Origin: Limnephilus marmoratus
Taxonomy: Eukaryota > Arthropoda > Insecta > Trichoptera > Limnephilidae
Assembly: GCA_917880885.1 (NCBI GenBank)
Contig: OU862933.1
Span: 4,821,452-4,885,451, forward strand
Reading direction: 5' to 3'
DNA: 64,000 nucleotides
Both the position numbers and the translations under genes were made by a program. This document shows, in pieces, positions 1 through 9,149 of this stretch. Position 1 is the first letter of the stretch. Every line of letters starts with the position of its first letter. The notes below the pieces were generated by a model. That model was not told the DNA's origin, searched no databases, and saw only the letters and a list, made by a program, of their open reading frames with translations.

Positions 1-319
1 CAATGAAAAAAATGTAATAACAACAGTATATAACAAAATAAAATACACTGGTAAAAATGATAAGAAGTCTCACATAAATAAATATTCAACATAAACAAAA
101 CTTTCTCAAAACTTATTTTGGGTTTACATATATAAAGGAATTGGAATAAACAATGTTTATACTGGTCATTTTGAAGGTGAAATATATCTCCGGGATCAGA
201 ATATTTATTTCAGAGACCGAGTCTCGGAATCGGGGAATTTAAGTAAGCCAGTGTCCTGGTGTTGTTAAAGTAAAAGGGTAGTAAATGCCGGCAAGATTTT
301 TTGGGAAAATGGATGTTGA
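1..319. other. Unannotated AT-rich flank
   Basis: No reading frame or repeat is recognised here. It lies on the 3' side of the minus-strand LINE fragment at 320-655, so part of it may be that element's 3' untranslated region. No poly(A) or target duplication is visible to confirm this. Confidence 0.4.
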
Positions 320-655
320 TTAGTTGAAGCAATTCAAGACAGTAGATTTTGTAATGTAGTGTTTTATTCTTCTTTCTGAAAGTTTTAATAAGGACATTTT
401 ATCCAGTTGGTAATTATAATCAATTTTTTGTACACGACCATGCAATTTATAGTTTTTAAACCTCAGGAACTTATGTAGAATCTTTTTAATGATGTCGGAA
501 TGAATATTGTAAAAGGGAGACCATAACGAAGAGTTATTCTCTAGTTGGCATCTGACAAAGGAGTTATAATGGAAATCCCAATGTAGGGAGCGATATAGTA
601 ATATTATGACTAAGCAAGTACCCATGTAGGTATCATGATATTTTATGTTAGTCAA
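320..655 (-). pseudogene. LINE reverse transcriptase C-terminal fragment
   Basis: This is a 111-codon open stretch. The middle part (residues about 36-70) reads like the region after the RT palm in jockey/CR1-type LINEs. It has an L-x-N-x-S-x-L-W-S-P segment, then a spaced I-K-K-I-x-x-K-F-L-R-F block and a late S-E-R-R motif. That part of LINE ORF2 forms the thumb and connection region. The catalytic YADD and the endonuclease are absent, so it is a dead 5'-truncated or decayed copy. The N-terminal 35 residues do not match well and may be out-of-frame sequence. The class is fairly secure; the family is not resolved. Confidence 0.6.
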
Positions 656-790
656 CTAGCATTCTTAGCCTTGCTATTTACTTACTAACCCTAATATTTA
701 TTATTTTTGGAAAGGGCTTTGGAAATTTAAGTAATTGGGTCTTCCTCACGCCGTTGGCGATCGGGATGAAATTACCGCTTAAATTATCGT

Positions 791-897
791 TTGAAATTTA
801 TTTATTTATTTCTACCTATATATTACAGTGTTTACCTAATTATAAAATTTTTTACAGAATGTATTTTGATAACATTTTTACATAATGTAGCGGACGT
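791..897 (-). repeat. LINE 3' end fragment (same family as 14.3 kb copy)
   Basis: The stretch from the TTTATT runs to about 890 closely matches 14290-14360, the 3' end of a minus-strand LINE. Both share TTTATTTATTTAT, then CTATATATTACAGT and an AACATTTTTACAT block. Only the last 100 bp or so of the element is present, as expected from 5'-truncated target-primed insertion. Confidence 0.5.
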
Positions 898-1264
898 GTT
901 GTTGTCCCTACAAGACTGTAAGAGGGCACCGGCGTCTCGTGCACGATGGTCCGGATGTCTTCCAAATTATGAGGGTGGTAACCCTGAATTGTTGAGGGTG
1001 GCAACCCTGGATCTGCCTCCCTGCACCCAGAGCTTGGTGATGGCGGCTCTGGATGTCCTGGTCGCTGCCTGAACCTGGCGCCTTGCGGTGTCCTCGAGTG
1101 GGGCCGGCTAGTCTGGAGAAGGTAGGCACCAGGCTTGGTAATCAGGCAGAGCTTCAGCAGGAGGCAGTCGGAGAGAGGTTTTCCAGAGGAAGTATTTAAT
1201 AAAACACTTTGTCGAGTAAAAAGTTGAACTGATTTATTTTCAAAAAGGTCGCAGTATTTATTCA
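895..1264 (+). repeat. Possible solo LTR or LTR remnant
   Basis: A GC-richer block in AT-rich surroundings starts TGTAG and ends TATTCA. It carries an AATAAA signal near 1198, about 65 bases before its end, and is followed by a GGCGAACCCG-type sequence that could be a decayed primer binding site. No second LTR and no target duplication were found. The open frames across it (791-1072 plus; 852-1265 minus) have no recognisable domain. This is a guess from layout only. Confidence 0.2.
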
Positions 1265-1609
1265 ATTCGGCGAACCCGATTTGGGGCCGGAAGAAACCAC
1301 AGAAAAGTGGTGGGGGGAGTCACTCCGCGCCACCACTAGTATATAATGGGCAGCGAAATGCTCATTATCTATTTTGCCTGTTTAAGTTAAAAAAGCGCTC
1401 GCTTAAATTTACAACTTTGCAGGATTTTGTAGCCTAAACTACTGCGAAATACATACATTTATAATTGAAAACAAATAAAGAAAGGTACAATGTATAAGAA
1501 GAATTTTTGTTTGGTGAAATTTGAAGCATTTTGAGATTTTTTGATTTTAAATTTAGTTAGATGATTCTGATTAATTGATTTCACAATGAAATGCAATTAT
1601 ATTATTTTT
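1265..1609. other. Unannotated AT-rich stretch
   Basis: No coding or repeat signal was recognised. If 895-1264 is an LTR, the first bases could be a remnant of the internal domain. Confidence 0.3.
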
Positions 1610-1673
1610 CCCCGGTTCCCCGTGAGATAATCTATCGAAATCTGTTTATTTCAATATCCCACGAGGTCCCGGG
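1610..1673. other. Hairpin 1 of a four-hairpin cluster
   Basis: The outer arms CCCGG/CCGGG and inner arms CGTGAGATA/TATCCCACG pair with one mismatch in the inner stem. The loop contains TTTATTT, as in the other three hairpins of the cluster. The element is unknown. Confidence 0.55.
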
Positions 1674-1798
1674 ATTTTTAAAATGGAAAAAATGTAAAAA
1701 TTTCATCTGCGAAATTTTCTAAGTGTTTGACGAGAGCAAAATGTGTCTCTATCTTCTGTAGGTTTTTACCTAGAGGCAAAGTTTTATGTTTTCCTGGA

Positions 1799-1850
1799 GG
1801 CCTTGCAGGTCCTACACTGAAAACTGATTATTTCATTGTCCTGCAAGGCT
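1799..1850. other. Hairpin 2 of a four-hairpin cluster
   Basis: The perfect 10-bp arms GCCTTGCAGG (1800-1809) and CCTGCAAGGC (1840-1849) enclose a 30-base loop containing TTATTT. Confidence 0.6.
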
Positions 1851-1931
1851 CACAGACTTTTTAAATTGAAAGTAAAAAATTAATAGTACAACATAAAAAT
1901 TAAAAAGGTAAAAATAATGAGTTTACAATCT

Positions 1932-1976
1932 CCCCAGTGGCAACCTGAAAGTAATCGTTTATTTGTTGCACTGGGG
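1932..1976. other. Hairpin 3 of a four-hairpin cluster
   Basis: CCCCAGTG-g-CAAC pairs with GTTG-CACTGGGG, a 12-bp stem with one bulged G. The loop contains TTTATTT. It is followed by TGTACATTGTTAATG, and nearly the same sequence follows hairpin 4, so 3 and 4 are diverged duplicates. Confidence 0.65.
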
Positions 1977-2018
1977 AAATGTACATTGTTAATGGTTGGC
2001 CTCTTGTGAGTCGCAACG

Positions 2019-2083
2019 TTTGCCTTCGTGGGCTTTGTGGTCTTCATATTTGCCTTCGTGGGCCTCGTGTGGGCTTCGTGGGC
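2019..2083. repeat. Short imperfect tandem repeat
   Basis: TTTGCCTTCGTGGGC occurs twice, 30 bp apart, followed by a third partial GGGCTTCGTGGGC. It lies between hairpins 3 and 4. The open frames on both strands are by-products of the repeat. Confidence 0.6.
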
Positions 2084-2270
2084 TAAATAATAACAATTTT
2101 AATGCAAATGAGGCAAAGCAGCACTCTTCTTGCCAAAGCGGCAAAGCGATCTGCTTGCTTAGCGGAAAGGGAGGCAAAGGAGTTTTTGCCTATCTTTAGA
2201 ACCAGAAATATTGGCCCTTGTTGGGGCCGCCAATAATAATAAAATTTGTTGATAATAGTTTAGAATGTCT

Positions 2271-2315
2271 CCCGGTGGCAACCTGGCACACAAGCATTTA
2301 TTGGGTTGCACCGGG
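2271..2315. other. Hairpin 4 of a four-hairpin cluster
   Basis: CCCGGTG-g-CAACC pairs with GGTTG-CACCGGG, with the same bulged G as hairpin 3. Compared with hairpin 3, one stem pair has changed from A-T to G-C on both sides, a compensatory change. Confidence 0.65.
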
Positions 2316-2416
2316 GGCATTGTACATAGTAATGAAAGCCTTAAAATATTTTATTTAATTAAGTTATAGCATAAAAATATACAAGAATCAAAATTTGACA
2401 AGAAATTTGACAAGAG

Positions 2417-2555
2417 AAATCCTTTTCATCAACATTATCGCTGGCGGCACGGTATTTTTGCATTTTGTGGCCAGGTCATTTTTTACTAATTTCCAAGAAA
2501 TGACCACAAAACTGCAGAGGACCGGGCCAACGATGCACATTGATGAAAAAGATTT
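2417..2555. other. Long imperfect inverted repeat (139 bp)
   Basis: The arms of about 60 bp (2417-2482 and 2497-2555) are imperfect reverse complements. Matching blocks include TTTTCATCAA/TTGATGAAAA near the base and ATTTTGTGG/CCACAAAACT plus GTCATTT/AAATGAC near the tip, with a short apical loop near 2483-2496. It could be a foldback element or a long-hairpin RNA locus. The open frames of 72 and 68 codons on opposite strands are consequences of the inverted repeat. Confidence 0.55.
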
Positions 2556-2603
2556 CGAGGGTATGAACACGTCGGTTACACATAATATATACCCAACATA
2601 AAA

Positions 2604-2703
2604 CATAATAAAATTTCAAAGTATATTTTGAAATTTTATTATGTTGTATATAATTTTATTATGTTGTATATAATTTTATTATGTTGCATATAATTTTATT
2701 ATG
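2604..2703. repeat. Perfect palindrome running into 20-bp tandem repeats
   Basis: The arms 2604-2620 and 2627-2643 are 17-bp perfect reverse complements around GTATAT. The right arm continues into about four copies of a 20-bp unit based on AATTTTATTATGTTGTATAT. The array abuts the 3' end of the minus-strand LINE fragment at 2704, so it is probably that element's tandem-repeat tail. The left arm is an inverted piece of the same tail. Confidence 0.6.
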
Positions 2704-3498
2704 TTGGGTATGAGGTAAGTTTTGGCTGTATGTGGGCGGATAATATTGTATGTTTCGTGAACACCTCACTAGAAGTACCTCTGCTGAGGTGCTTACATGT
2801 TTATGTGACAGATGAAATTTATGTGTTGTAGTAGAAAGTTAGTTTTTTATGATTATTGTACATTGATTATTTAGAAAAAAAAGTTGGTAAATTCTTTAAA
2901 ACATGTTTATTTATTTCACACTTTTTATGTTTTGAATAAAGTGAATATCTTGATTTTTAATCCAGGCCGTGAAATGTTTTTTTGTGAAGATGAAACTGAT
3001 AACTGCAAATAAAAAATATTATTTGCAGTTAGTAATTGTTTCAGAGTAATGGGCATGCAATTAGAAAGTTTCGTTGCCTAATATTGAAAGTGTCTTTATC
3101 CATGTGTGGTGTATGTTATCGGTATGTTCACTTGAGGACTGGTTTCATTATGATTTTTGGTTGAATTGGAATATGGAGTTCGTTTTGGAGGAGGTGTAGT
3201 AGAGCAGCTTTGGAATAAAGTTGTCTTATTGGCATGACTTCTAATGTTTTTTTTAAATTTCGCTTGAATCTTCGTAGAATGGTACTTGCAGGATGAGTTT
3301 AATTATCGCCTTTTGAATTTTTTGAATTGGGTCAATAGTTATGTTTGTATCACTTCCCCAAGCTAGTATTCCATACGTGGCAATAGATTGACAAAGTGCA
3401 AAATATATAGATCTGAGTATTATTAGCGGGCAAACGCTTTTATTGGACTTTTTAGGTGCAGATTTAAATAGCCGCAGGCATCGATTTACGCAAAACAA
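2704..3498 (-). pseudogene. LINE 3' fragment, RT C-terminus plus 3' UTR (copy A)
   Basis: The 81-codon open part (3253-3498) has the LINE thumb signature Y-F-A-L-x-Q-S-x-x-x-Y-G-I-L-A-W-G. Downstream, in shifted frames near 2935-3100, the extreme C-terminal signature of CR1-type ORF2 proteins is readable (A-T-K-L-x-N-x-M-P-I-T-L-K). This ends in an AT-rich 3' UTR shared with 14360-14700, including a GTATGTTTCGTGAACACCTC block common to both copies. At least one frame change separates the two coding parts. It is a 5'-truncated, decayed copy. The exact clade (CR1, jockey or similar) is not settled. Confidence 0.65.
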
Positions 3499-3901
3499 TA
3501 TGAAATGAAAATTTCAGGCCAAGAAGTGTTCTATGGTTTTTAGAGAATCTGGAACATTATTTGAACAAAAACATAAATTTGAAGATTCCGGCAATTTTTT
3601 TTTAATAAACGTACCGTATAATCGTCAATAATTCCTCGCTCCCCTGACGAACTGACATCAACTCCCCCGCAAGGTGCTCAATCTCCCTGGCGTATCGACC
3701 CTCCCCACGCCCACAACCTGCTCCCGGCGTCACATCATCTACGTGCTGTCAAACTGCCCGGAGTACCATCACAACAACCTGCCTCATGTCTCCTGTCCCT
3801 CCCCTACTAAAAGTTGCCATGCTGTCCGCACCAAACACTGAAAAGGTATTTCAAATCAGAATTAACATATTAAAGCTACAAGCTTCAATTTAATATTAGA
3901 G
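3499..3901. other. Unannotated stretch, partly C-rich
   Basis: 3640-3800 is notably C-rich compared with its surroundings (stretches such as CTCCCCACGCCCACAACC). No gene, hairpin or repeat partner was recognised. Confidence 0.3.
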
Positions 3902-4120
3902 TATGTTGTGAGGCTGAATGTAGTGGGGATGGGAAGAAGATGGGGAAGAGCAAGGTAGCCATTCAGATCTGGTCACCAAACACTGCTAAAGCACGTTCTA
4001 ATACCGCACAAGAATCCCAACTGCTCCCCCCGTTCATCTGCAGCCTGTATCCCCAATTGGGGTATGTTGTGAGCCTGAAGGTAGTGAGAAGGGGAAGAAG
4101 ATCTGGTCACAAAGCACAAA
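3902..4120 (+). repeat. Dispersed repeat family B, copy 1 (two partial units)
   Basis: Two partial direct units share TATGTTGTGAGSCTGAA, GGGAAGAAGAT and GATCTGGTCAC. The same string of motifs appears in reverse orientation at 8716-8890 and 16398-16555: TGTGAGTCTGAAGGT, then GGTACCAAACACNGCTAAAGC-like sequence. It has no coding capacity. It may be a SINE or a fragment of a larger element. Confidence 0.55.
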
Positions 4121-4254
4121 TAAAGAAGTGGTAGTCTTGCACCATGGCGATACTGAGAGTATCTTAAAATCTAGAACTTGCTGCAAATAAACCTTTTATT
4201 ATTTTTAGTGATTTAATTGTGAAATAACACATATCAATTAAATAAATTTTCCTT

Positions 4255-4325
4255 GCGCACGCTGGGATTTGAACACGCGACCTTCGAATTGTCGAGAGCC
4301 TTACTCCTCGACCACGGAGGCTCTA
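4255..4325 (-). pseudogene. tRNA-like sequence, possible SINE head
   Basis: Read on the minus strand it has an A-box-like TGGTCGAGGAG and a B-box-like TGTTCAAATCC about 35 bases apart, the layout of RNA polymerase III internal promoters. The acceptor and T stems do not pair properly, so it is not a functional tRNA. It is either a tRNA pseudogene or the head of a tRNA-derived SINE. Confidence 0.4.
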
Positions 4326-4661
4326 TTTTGTGAATTTTATCGTAGTCCAAATGAAATTGATAAAACATTTTTAAATGACAAAATTCTTTATTGAACGATG
4401 AACACGTAATCATTTTTCATTGGACGTTCTAGGAATCGAAAGTTCTTTTGAAATTTTGTGGGTATAAATTATAAATCACACTTCTGTGGCTTTATCTTTG
4501 CAGTTTTTGTATGTAGGTTGCCTTATTGAAGTAAACATTACATCATTATTAGACAATATTATAATTTTTAATTCGAAATTATATCAAATTCGTAACATTT
4601 TAAAATTCACAAATGCATAATGTATTTAAGACTTTTTTTACTGCTACCTGAAATGGGATGT

Positions 4662-4775
4662 AGATGTCGCAGGCCGATCGTAAAAGGGATCGTATCAGGC
4701 AAATCATGATGCGCCTCAGGCACTTCATAGGTGCATCATGATCTGCCTGATTTTACTATCGGCCGCCGACATACA
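4662..4775. other. Long near-palindrome (114 bp)
   Basis: The arms 4662-4712 and 4733-4775 are reverse complements apart from a few mismatches and an 8-bp extra block (GGATCGTA-like) in the left arm. The inner stem ATCAGGCA-x-ATCATGATGC is matched over 18 of 19 positions, and the loop is about 12-20 bases. It overlaps the start of the open frame at 4738, so that frame's first residues are palindrome sequence. Confidence 0.65.
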
Positions 4776-5010
4776 CATTACTAATGTTGGTAAACGTCTA
4801 CGGACTATCGTGCGTAGAATTTACAAAATAAAATATTTCGTGCCTATTAGTACTTTAAACATAATCTTCTTTTCTCTGGCTGAATTCACCCTCCGATATG
4901 GAATTACTTCTTGGGGACATTCTTGTAAAACTAATTCAAGTTTCATCCGAACATTTTTAAACACCGTTACAAAATTGTTAATCCATAAATTACCAATGCA
5001 AAAGAAGTAA
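4738..5010 (+). pseudogene. LINE reverse transcriptase C-terminal fragment
   Basis: This is a 90-codon frame. From residue about 17 onward it has the thumb-region pattern of LINE ORF2: L-R-T-I-V-R-R-I-Y, then I-F-F-S-L-A-E, then L-R-Y-G-I-T-S-W-G, and a final leucine-rich block. The catalytic core and endonuclease are missing. The first residues come from the palindrome at 4662-4775 and are not LINE-like, so the LINE fragment probably starts near 4785. It is degenerate and non-functional. Confidence 0.6.
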
Positions 5011-5508
5011 CATTAAATTAACATAAAAGTCTCTGAACATTTTACATTACATTATAACAAAAAAGTCGTATTTCTAAGCGTAAACATTATCTCCTGTGAT
5101 CATAATTTTATTAATATAATACATACTCGTATTATTTACTATTATGTAATATTTATTATAAAAATAAATTTTCAATTTATTTGTGTATTATATAACAAAG
5201 GTGACAGTTATTGTTTTATTTTTTAAACGACTTCAAAAAGGAGGAGGTTCTCAATTCGACTGTATTTTTTACAGAATGCGTACTTTGGGAAATAAATCTA
5301 TTTCCAATGCTTCGGAAACTGAAATTCCCGGGCAAGTTTTTTAAAATTAAATTACGTTTTTTTTTAAATGACCATTGAATGCAAAAGCTTTTATTTTGCT
5401 CATTTATTAAAATTATAGGACATAATAATAATACATTTTTACGGATCAAGCTGCTAACAAAAATCTGCTTTCAAAAATTACCTTGTTTTTTTACAGTAAC
5501 TCCACATA
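5011..5508. other. AT-rich stretch with a repeat-like motif
   Basis: This is probably in part the 3' region of the preceding LINE fragment. Near 5224-5265 lies a GACTTCAAAAAGGAGGAGG motif, which I recall as recurring in insect repeats. That is memory, not a search. The 77-codon frame on the minus strand (5216-5449) has no recognisable domain. Confidence 0.3.
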
Positions 5509-5903
5509 GGCCCTGAGGATTTTTTTCCCTCAGGGCATATGTCATCTTTGGATTTGCTGTGTGGAGGGTGTTTTAATGGAAAGGAAGGAGAGGAAAGGAT
5601 AAGGTTATAGGGGTGGGTAGGAATTTAAGGGTCAGTGGGTTTGGGTGTGACGGACTTTTGAATCCATCCCTCCCAATGCGGTGCAAGGCGATGTTCCAAA
5701 AGAGTTCTGCCTGAGAGGTCGCAAGATCTCCCTCAACCAGTCTCTCCCGATCTGGCCTACCACGCAGCTGGTGGGTAGACACATCCGCCACCAAGATCCA
5801 AACCCGGGCACCCCTGCTAAGTCACCAAACGTAGCGAACAACTTGGGGTTATCCAATAAATATTTTCCGGGGCGGCGGTACCCTTACCCGCGTCCCAAAT
5901 TGT
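5509..5903 (+). repeat. Dispersed repeat family A, copy 1
   Basis: It starts with a hairpin (GGCCCTGAGG ... CCCTCAGGGC) and continues with TATGTCATCTTTG, a GCTGTGTGGAGGGT block and a purine-rich stretch. It ends with an AACCCGGGCACCCCTGCTAAGTC-like block and GGGGCGGCGGTACCC. The same order recurs at 7252-7577, and the 3' half recurs at 7827-8045. It has no protein similarity. It may be a SINE or MITE; no target duplication was established. Confidence 0.6.
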
Positions 5904-7096
5904 TACGGACAAGGAAATATGTAATTATCATCATTCGTATTATTTTATTACTACCTATTATTAGATGTTCGTTGGATAATAAAACCAAAATGCGTTACGT
6001 AAATGTAAGTAAATAAAAGTTTCGCTTGTTTACTAAAACCAACTACATTGTTATAAGTAATTACTTTGACCTTTTTATAAATGTTTAATAATTTAGATTC
6101 CATCGGTTAACTAGTCCTAGCAAAGCTGTAGTTTGCTGATATGCACGCGCCTGCCCGCCCGTCCTTTACGCTCGTAGCTTTTAGGGCTGCCACTTCATAA
6201 ATTTCTACATAAACTTCGGGAGGTACATGATGGTGAATGTAAAAAAGACAATTAACTTTTTTCTAAATTCAATTTTTTCCCTATACTTAATTATTTTTCC
6301 ACAGAAGAATATTATTTTTTTCATACAAACAACAAAACTTTTTTACCCGTAACTATCTTAGAACGTTTTGAAAAAAGTTTCGTACCTTTTTTTACGTGTA
6401 CTGTCGCGCAGAATTACCTCCCGTAGTTTGTGCACTTTACCCCCGGATATAAATAAAGAGCGAAAAGGTGCATGTAGGCAAAAACAGGTTGTGCCAAACT
6501 CAGTCAGTGGTTTGATGCACATCCTCCCTTCCCACAAACCAGTGAAATAATGTCAATTTTTGTGGAGTGGAGTCGTCGGAGATGCCACAATAACTTGCTA
6601 AGATGCTGTTCAAGTTGGTGAAGATTCATTAAACTAATTGTTTTAGGAACTAAATGATGAAATAATAAATGAAATCCAAGTCCCACAATCTCAAACAAAA
6701 GTGGTGTGTCAGTAATAAGATAAAAAATGACGACATTTACTAAAAAACTTAAAATTCCAGTAAATATTTACTGGTTGAAGATTAGTTTGCAAATGTATAC
6801 ATATTATCTAAAAGGGAATTAAATTCTTTACAACTTCTTTCAAACAAATTTCTTTCTTTGATAAATATTTTAGACGATATGAAGGAATGTTTGATGAAAA
6901 ATGTGAGGTAAAATGATTTTATTCGAAAATATCTACATTTGTGGAGCGTGTAAGTCAAAAACGGCTGGGATTTCGAAAATTACGTATAGAATAAAAGTTG
7001 TAGATAATTTTATGAGCTTTCACTTATTCTAAAAAAAATCCTCTGAAATGCACCGTTTCCGAGATATAAGCGTAAATCCAAAAATTGGAACCTTCT
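5904..7096. other. Unannotated stretch
   Basis: The sequence is AT-rich, with only short frames (6368-6550 plus; 6504-6698 minus) that show no domain. No repeat partner inside the window was recognised. Confidence 0.4.
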
Positions 7097-7112
7097 CCCC
7101 CCCCCCCCCCCC
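7097..7112 (+). repeat. Poly-C run
   Basis: Sixteen consecutive C bases are followed by further C-rich sequence to about 7122. Length errors are likely here in any assembly. Confidence 0.9.
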
Positions 7113-7251
7113 TCCCTCCCCTAGCTCACCACCTAGACGTCAGAACTTTTAGTATGTTCACACCCTAAGCACCCTGACCAAGTTTCTGAAGGAATCGCTT
7201 AGGTGCACTCTACACCTACTTTTGGACCATGCATTTTTTTTTACATGAGCT

Positions 7252-7577
7252 CCACACAGGAGGCCCTGAGAAACATAATTTCCCTCAGGGCCTATGTCAT
7301 CTTTATGCTCACCTATGATGCTGTGTGGAGGGTTTTTTTAAGGAAAGGAAGGAGAGGAGAATTCTGGGAAGGAAAAGGGTTTAAGGGGTGGGTAGGAATC
7401 TCGGGTTCAGTTTTGTACTGGTCATCTGCCTCCAAGACCTGGACAAACCTCACTCCATGAACCCGGGCACACCTGCTAAATCACCAAACGTAGCGAACCA
7501 CTTGGGGTGACCTATGGCAGAGGTATTGGTTATCCAATAAAGGTTCCCGGGGCGGCGGTACCCATTCCCACCTCCCA
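7252..7577 (+). repeat. Dispersed repeat family A, copy 2
   Basis: It has the same block order as the copy at 5509-5903: a hairpin made of GGCCCTGAG and CCCTCAGGGCC, then TATGTCATCTTT, GCTGTGTGGAGGGT, a purine-rich stretch, ACCCGGGCACACCTGCTAAAT and GGGGCGGCGGTACCC. Confidence 0.6.
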
Positions 7578-7826
7578 AATTAAAAATTGACTGGACTATA
7601 AACAAATATGATTAAAATGTGCACTTTACTTAGTTGAAAATTGAAAAATGGGTCGGGTCAAGATGTCGCGGGTTCAATTCCTCTTTCAATGTACAAGCAA
7701 TATCTTCCGCTTATTATGATGCTGGTAGGAGATTTTCAAATTGTCAGGTTATTCGTAAACCGGGAATACGAATTATGACGCCTTTTCTTTAAAAAAAAAG
7801 TAGTACCCAATAAATAGATAAGCCTC
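7578..7826. other. Unannotated spacer between family A copies
   Basis: It contains GGGTTCAATTCC near 7668, which resembles a pol III B box. No convincing A box or clover-leaf was found around it. Confidence 0.25.
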
Positions 7827-8045
7827 ACCCCATGAACCCGGGCACCTCTGTTATCCAATGAATGGTTGCCGGGCGGCAATGGTCACCTTCCAAATTGATA
7901 CCTCATCCCATAACCCGGGAACCCCTGCTAAGTCACCAAATATGGCAAACCACTTGGGTGACCTACGGCAGGGGTGTTGGTTATCCAAAAAATGTTTTCC
8001 GGGGCGGCGCGGCAGTACCCATCCCGTCCCGTCTCCCATATTGAT
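7827..8045 (+). repeat. Dispersed repeat family A, two 3' partial units
   Basis: Two tandem partial units (about 7827-7900 and 7902-8045) each start CCTCAYCCCATRAACCCGGG-like and end with a GGGCGGC ... CCCA(A/T)ATTGATA block. The first has an internal deletion. The second retains the TTATCCAA and TTTTCCGGGGCGGC blocks of the full copies. Confidence 0.55.
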
Positions 8046-8483
8046 AAGATAAATTAAAGAGAAACAATGATAATAGTAGTTCCGTTATAATAAATAATAT
8101 AGCTTTGTTTTGTGAACGGTCACCTCAAGTGTACATTACACTTTATAGGTAATCTAACGTAATACATTGAGAAAATAATAGATATTTTCATAAATATTAT
8201 GTGTATTTTAAAATTGTGGCAGCCCTACATCTATTATCAACTTCTCTGGAAACGAATGATTGAAATGAAATTATTAGCCAAGTTCCAAACCAGACCTTTT
8301 GTAATAATAATGCGCGCGCGCTGCAGATACACCTCCTGTCGAATGCGTTAAAAGCAAATTTCACGAATCGTCCGAAATGTTTTTTTTTGTGCGGAGAACG
8401 GGGCCTTAAGTCAACATCTTATATTGTCTGATTTCTTGTATAGGGAATGAGTTTACCATAAATATAATACAATATTCGCTCAA
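8046..8483. other. Unannotated stretch
   Basis: It contains a short GCGCGCGCGC run near 8313. The last part may belong to the LINE fragment that becomes readable at 8484. Nothing else was recognised. Confidence 0.3.
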
Positions 8484-8660
8484 AATGAAGGATTCGTGGT
8501 TTCGAAATGTACCAATAAATACAGTGAAAGAACACTAAACTTTATTGCACCCAAAATATGTAATAAACTACCAATGACAATTCAAAATAATAATGTTTAT
8601 ATTGCTGGAGTGAAATATAATCTAAAGAAATGGCAATTAGATGCAAATGATTTATATTGA
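8484..8660 (+). pseudogene. LINE ORF2 extreme C-terminus fragment
   Basis: About 58 codons are open and end in TGA. The pattern S-E-R-T-L-N-F-I-A-P-K-I-C-N-K-L-P, followed by a spaced L-K-K-W-Q-L near the end, is the usual closing region of CR1/jockey-type LINE proteins, where it follows the RT domain. No upstream RT in this frame is readable. It is a short 5'-truncated remnant with no function of its own. Confidence 0.6.
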
Positions 8661-8715
8661 TGTCCACTGAAGCCCTTGGATTCCTGATTGAAATTTACAA
8701 TCTAAGGAAATAAAA

Positions 8716-8890
8716 ATCGTTATGGTCGAAATGGCTTTAGCCGTGTTTGGTAACCAGGTCCGAATATCCAGGTACTTCCCCACCTTCTTCTTCTTCAACT
8801 TCTTTCCCTCTCCACCACCTTCAGACTCACAACATATCCCAATTGTATGTCCCATAGACTCGCTGGCTCCAGGCGGGAGCATCCTGTGAG
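8716..8890 (-). repeat. Dispersed repeat family B, copy 2
   Basis: On the minus strand it has the block order TTGGGATATGTTGTGAGTCT, GAAGGTGG, a long GAAGAAG-rich tract, GTGGGGAAGTACCTGGATAT and a CCAAACACGGCTAAAGCC end. These match the partial units at 3902-4120 and the copy at 16398-16555. Confidence 0.55.
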
Positions 8891-8991
8891 ATATTCAGAA
8901 AAAAAACAAACTACAAACAAAAAATAAAAAAAAAAAACACTACAGTAAAAAATAAATATAGACCATCTTTGGAGAGGGTTGGTAAAGGTAA

Positions 8992-9101
8992 GGGGGGGGG
9001 GGTTAAGTCTGGGGGTGAATTTATAATAATTAGGAAATACAATGTCATAAAAGAAACTCCGGTTAAGTGGTAAAATATAAAAAACGGGGTTCATAAATAG
9101 G

Positions 9102-9147
<46 letters not shown>
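8992..9147 (+). repeat. Poly-G run and CT microsatellite
   Basis: Eleven G bases lie at 8992-9002, and an uninterrupted CT dinucleotide run of about 22 units at 9104-9147. The minus-strand frame across it encodes an Arg-Glu repeat that is simply the microsatellite. Confidence 0.9.

Positions 9148-9149
<2 letters not shown>

Noticed and set aside
852..1265. 137-codon minus-strand frame as a coding gene
   Set aside because: Composition changes abruptly with base composition and no domain is seen. A decayed LTR fits the block at least as well.
5216..5449. 77-codon minus-strand frame as a gene
   Set aside because: No motif was seen. It overlaps a GACTTCAAAAAGGAGGAGG motif that I associate with repeats.
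7660..7690. B-box-like GGTTCAATTCC as a tRNA gene
   Set aside because: No A box at the right distance and no clover-leaf fold.
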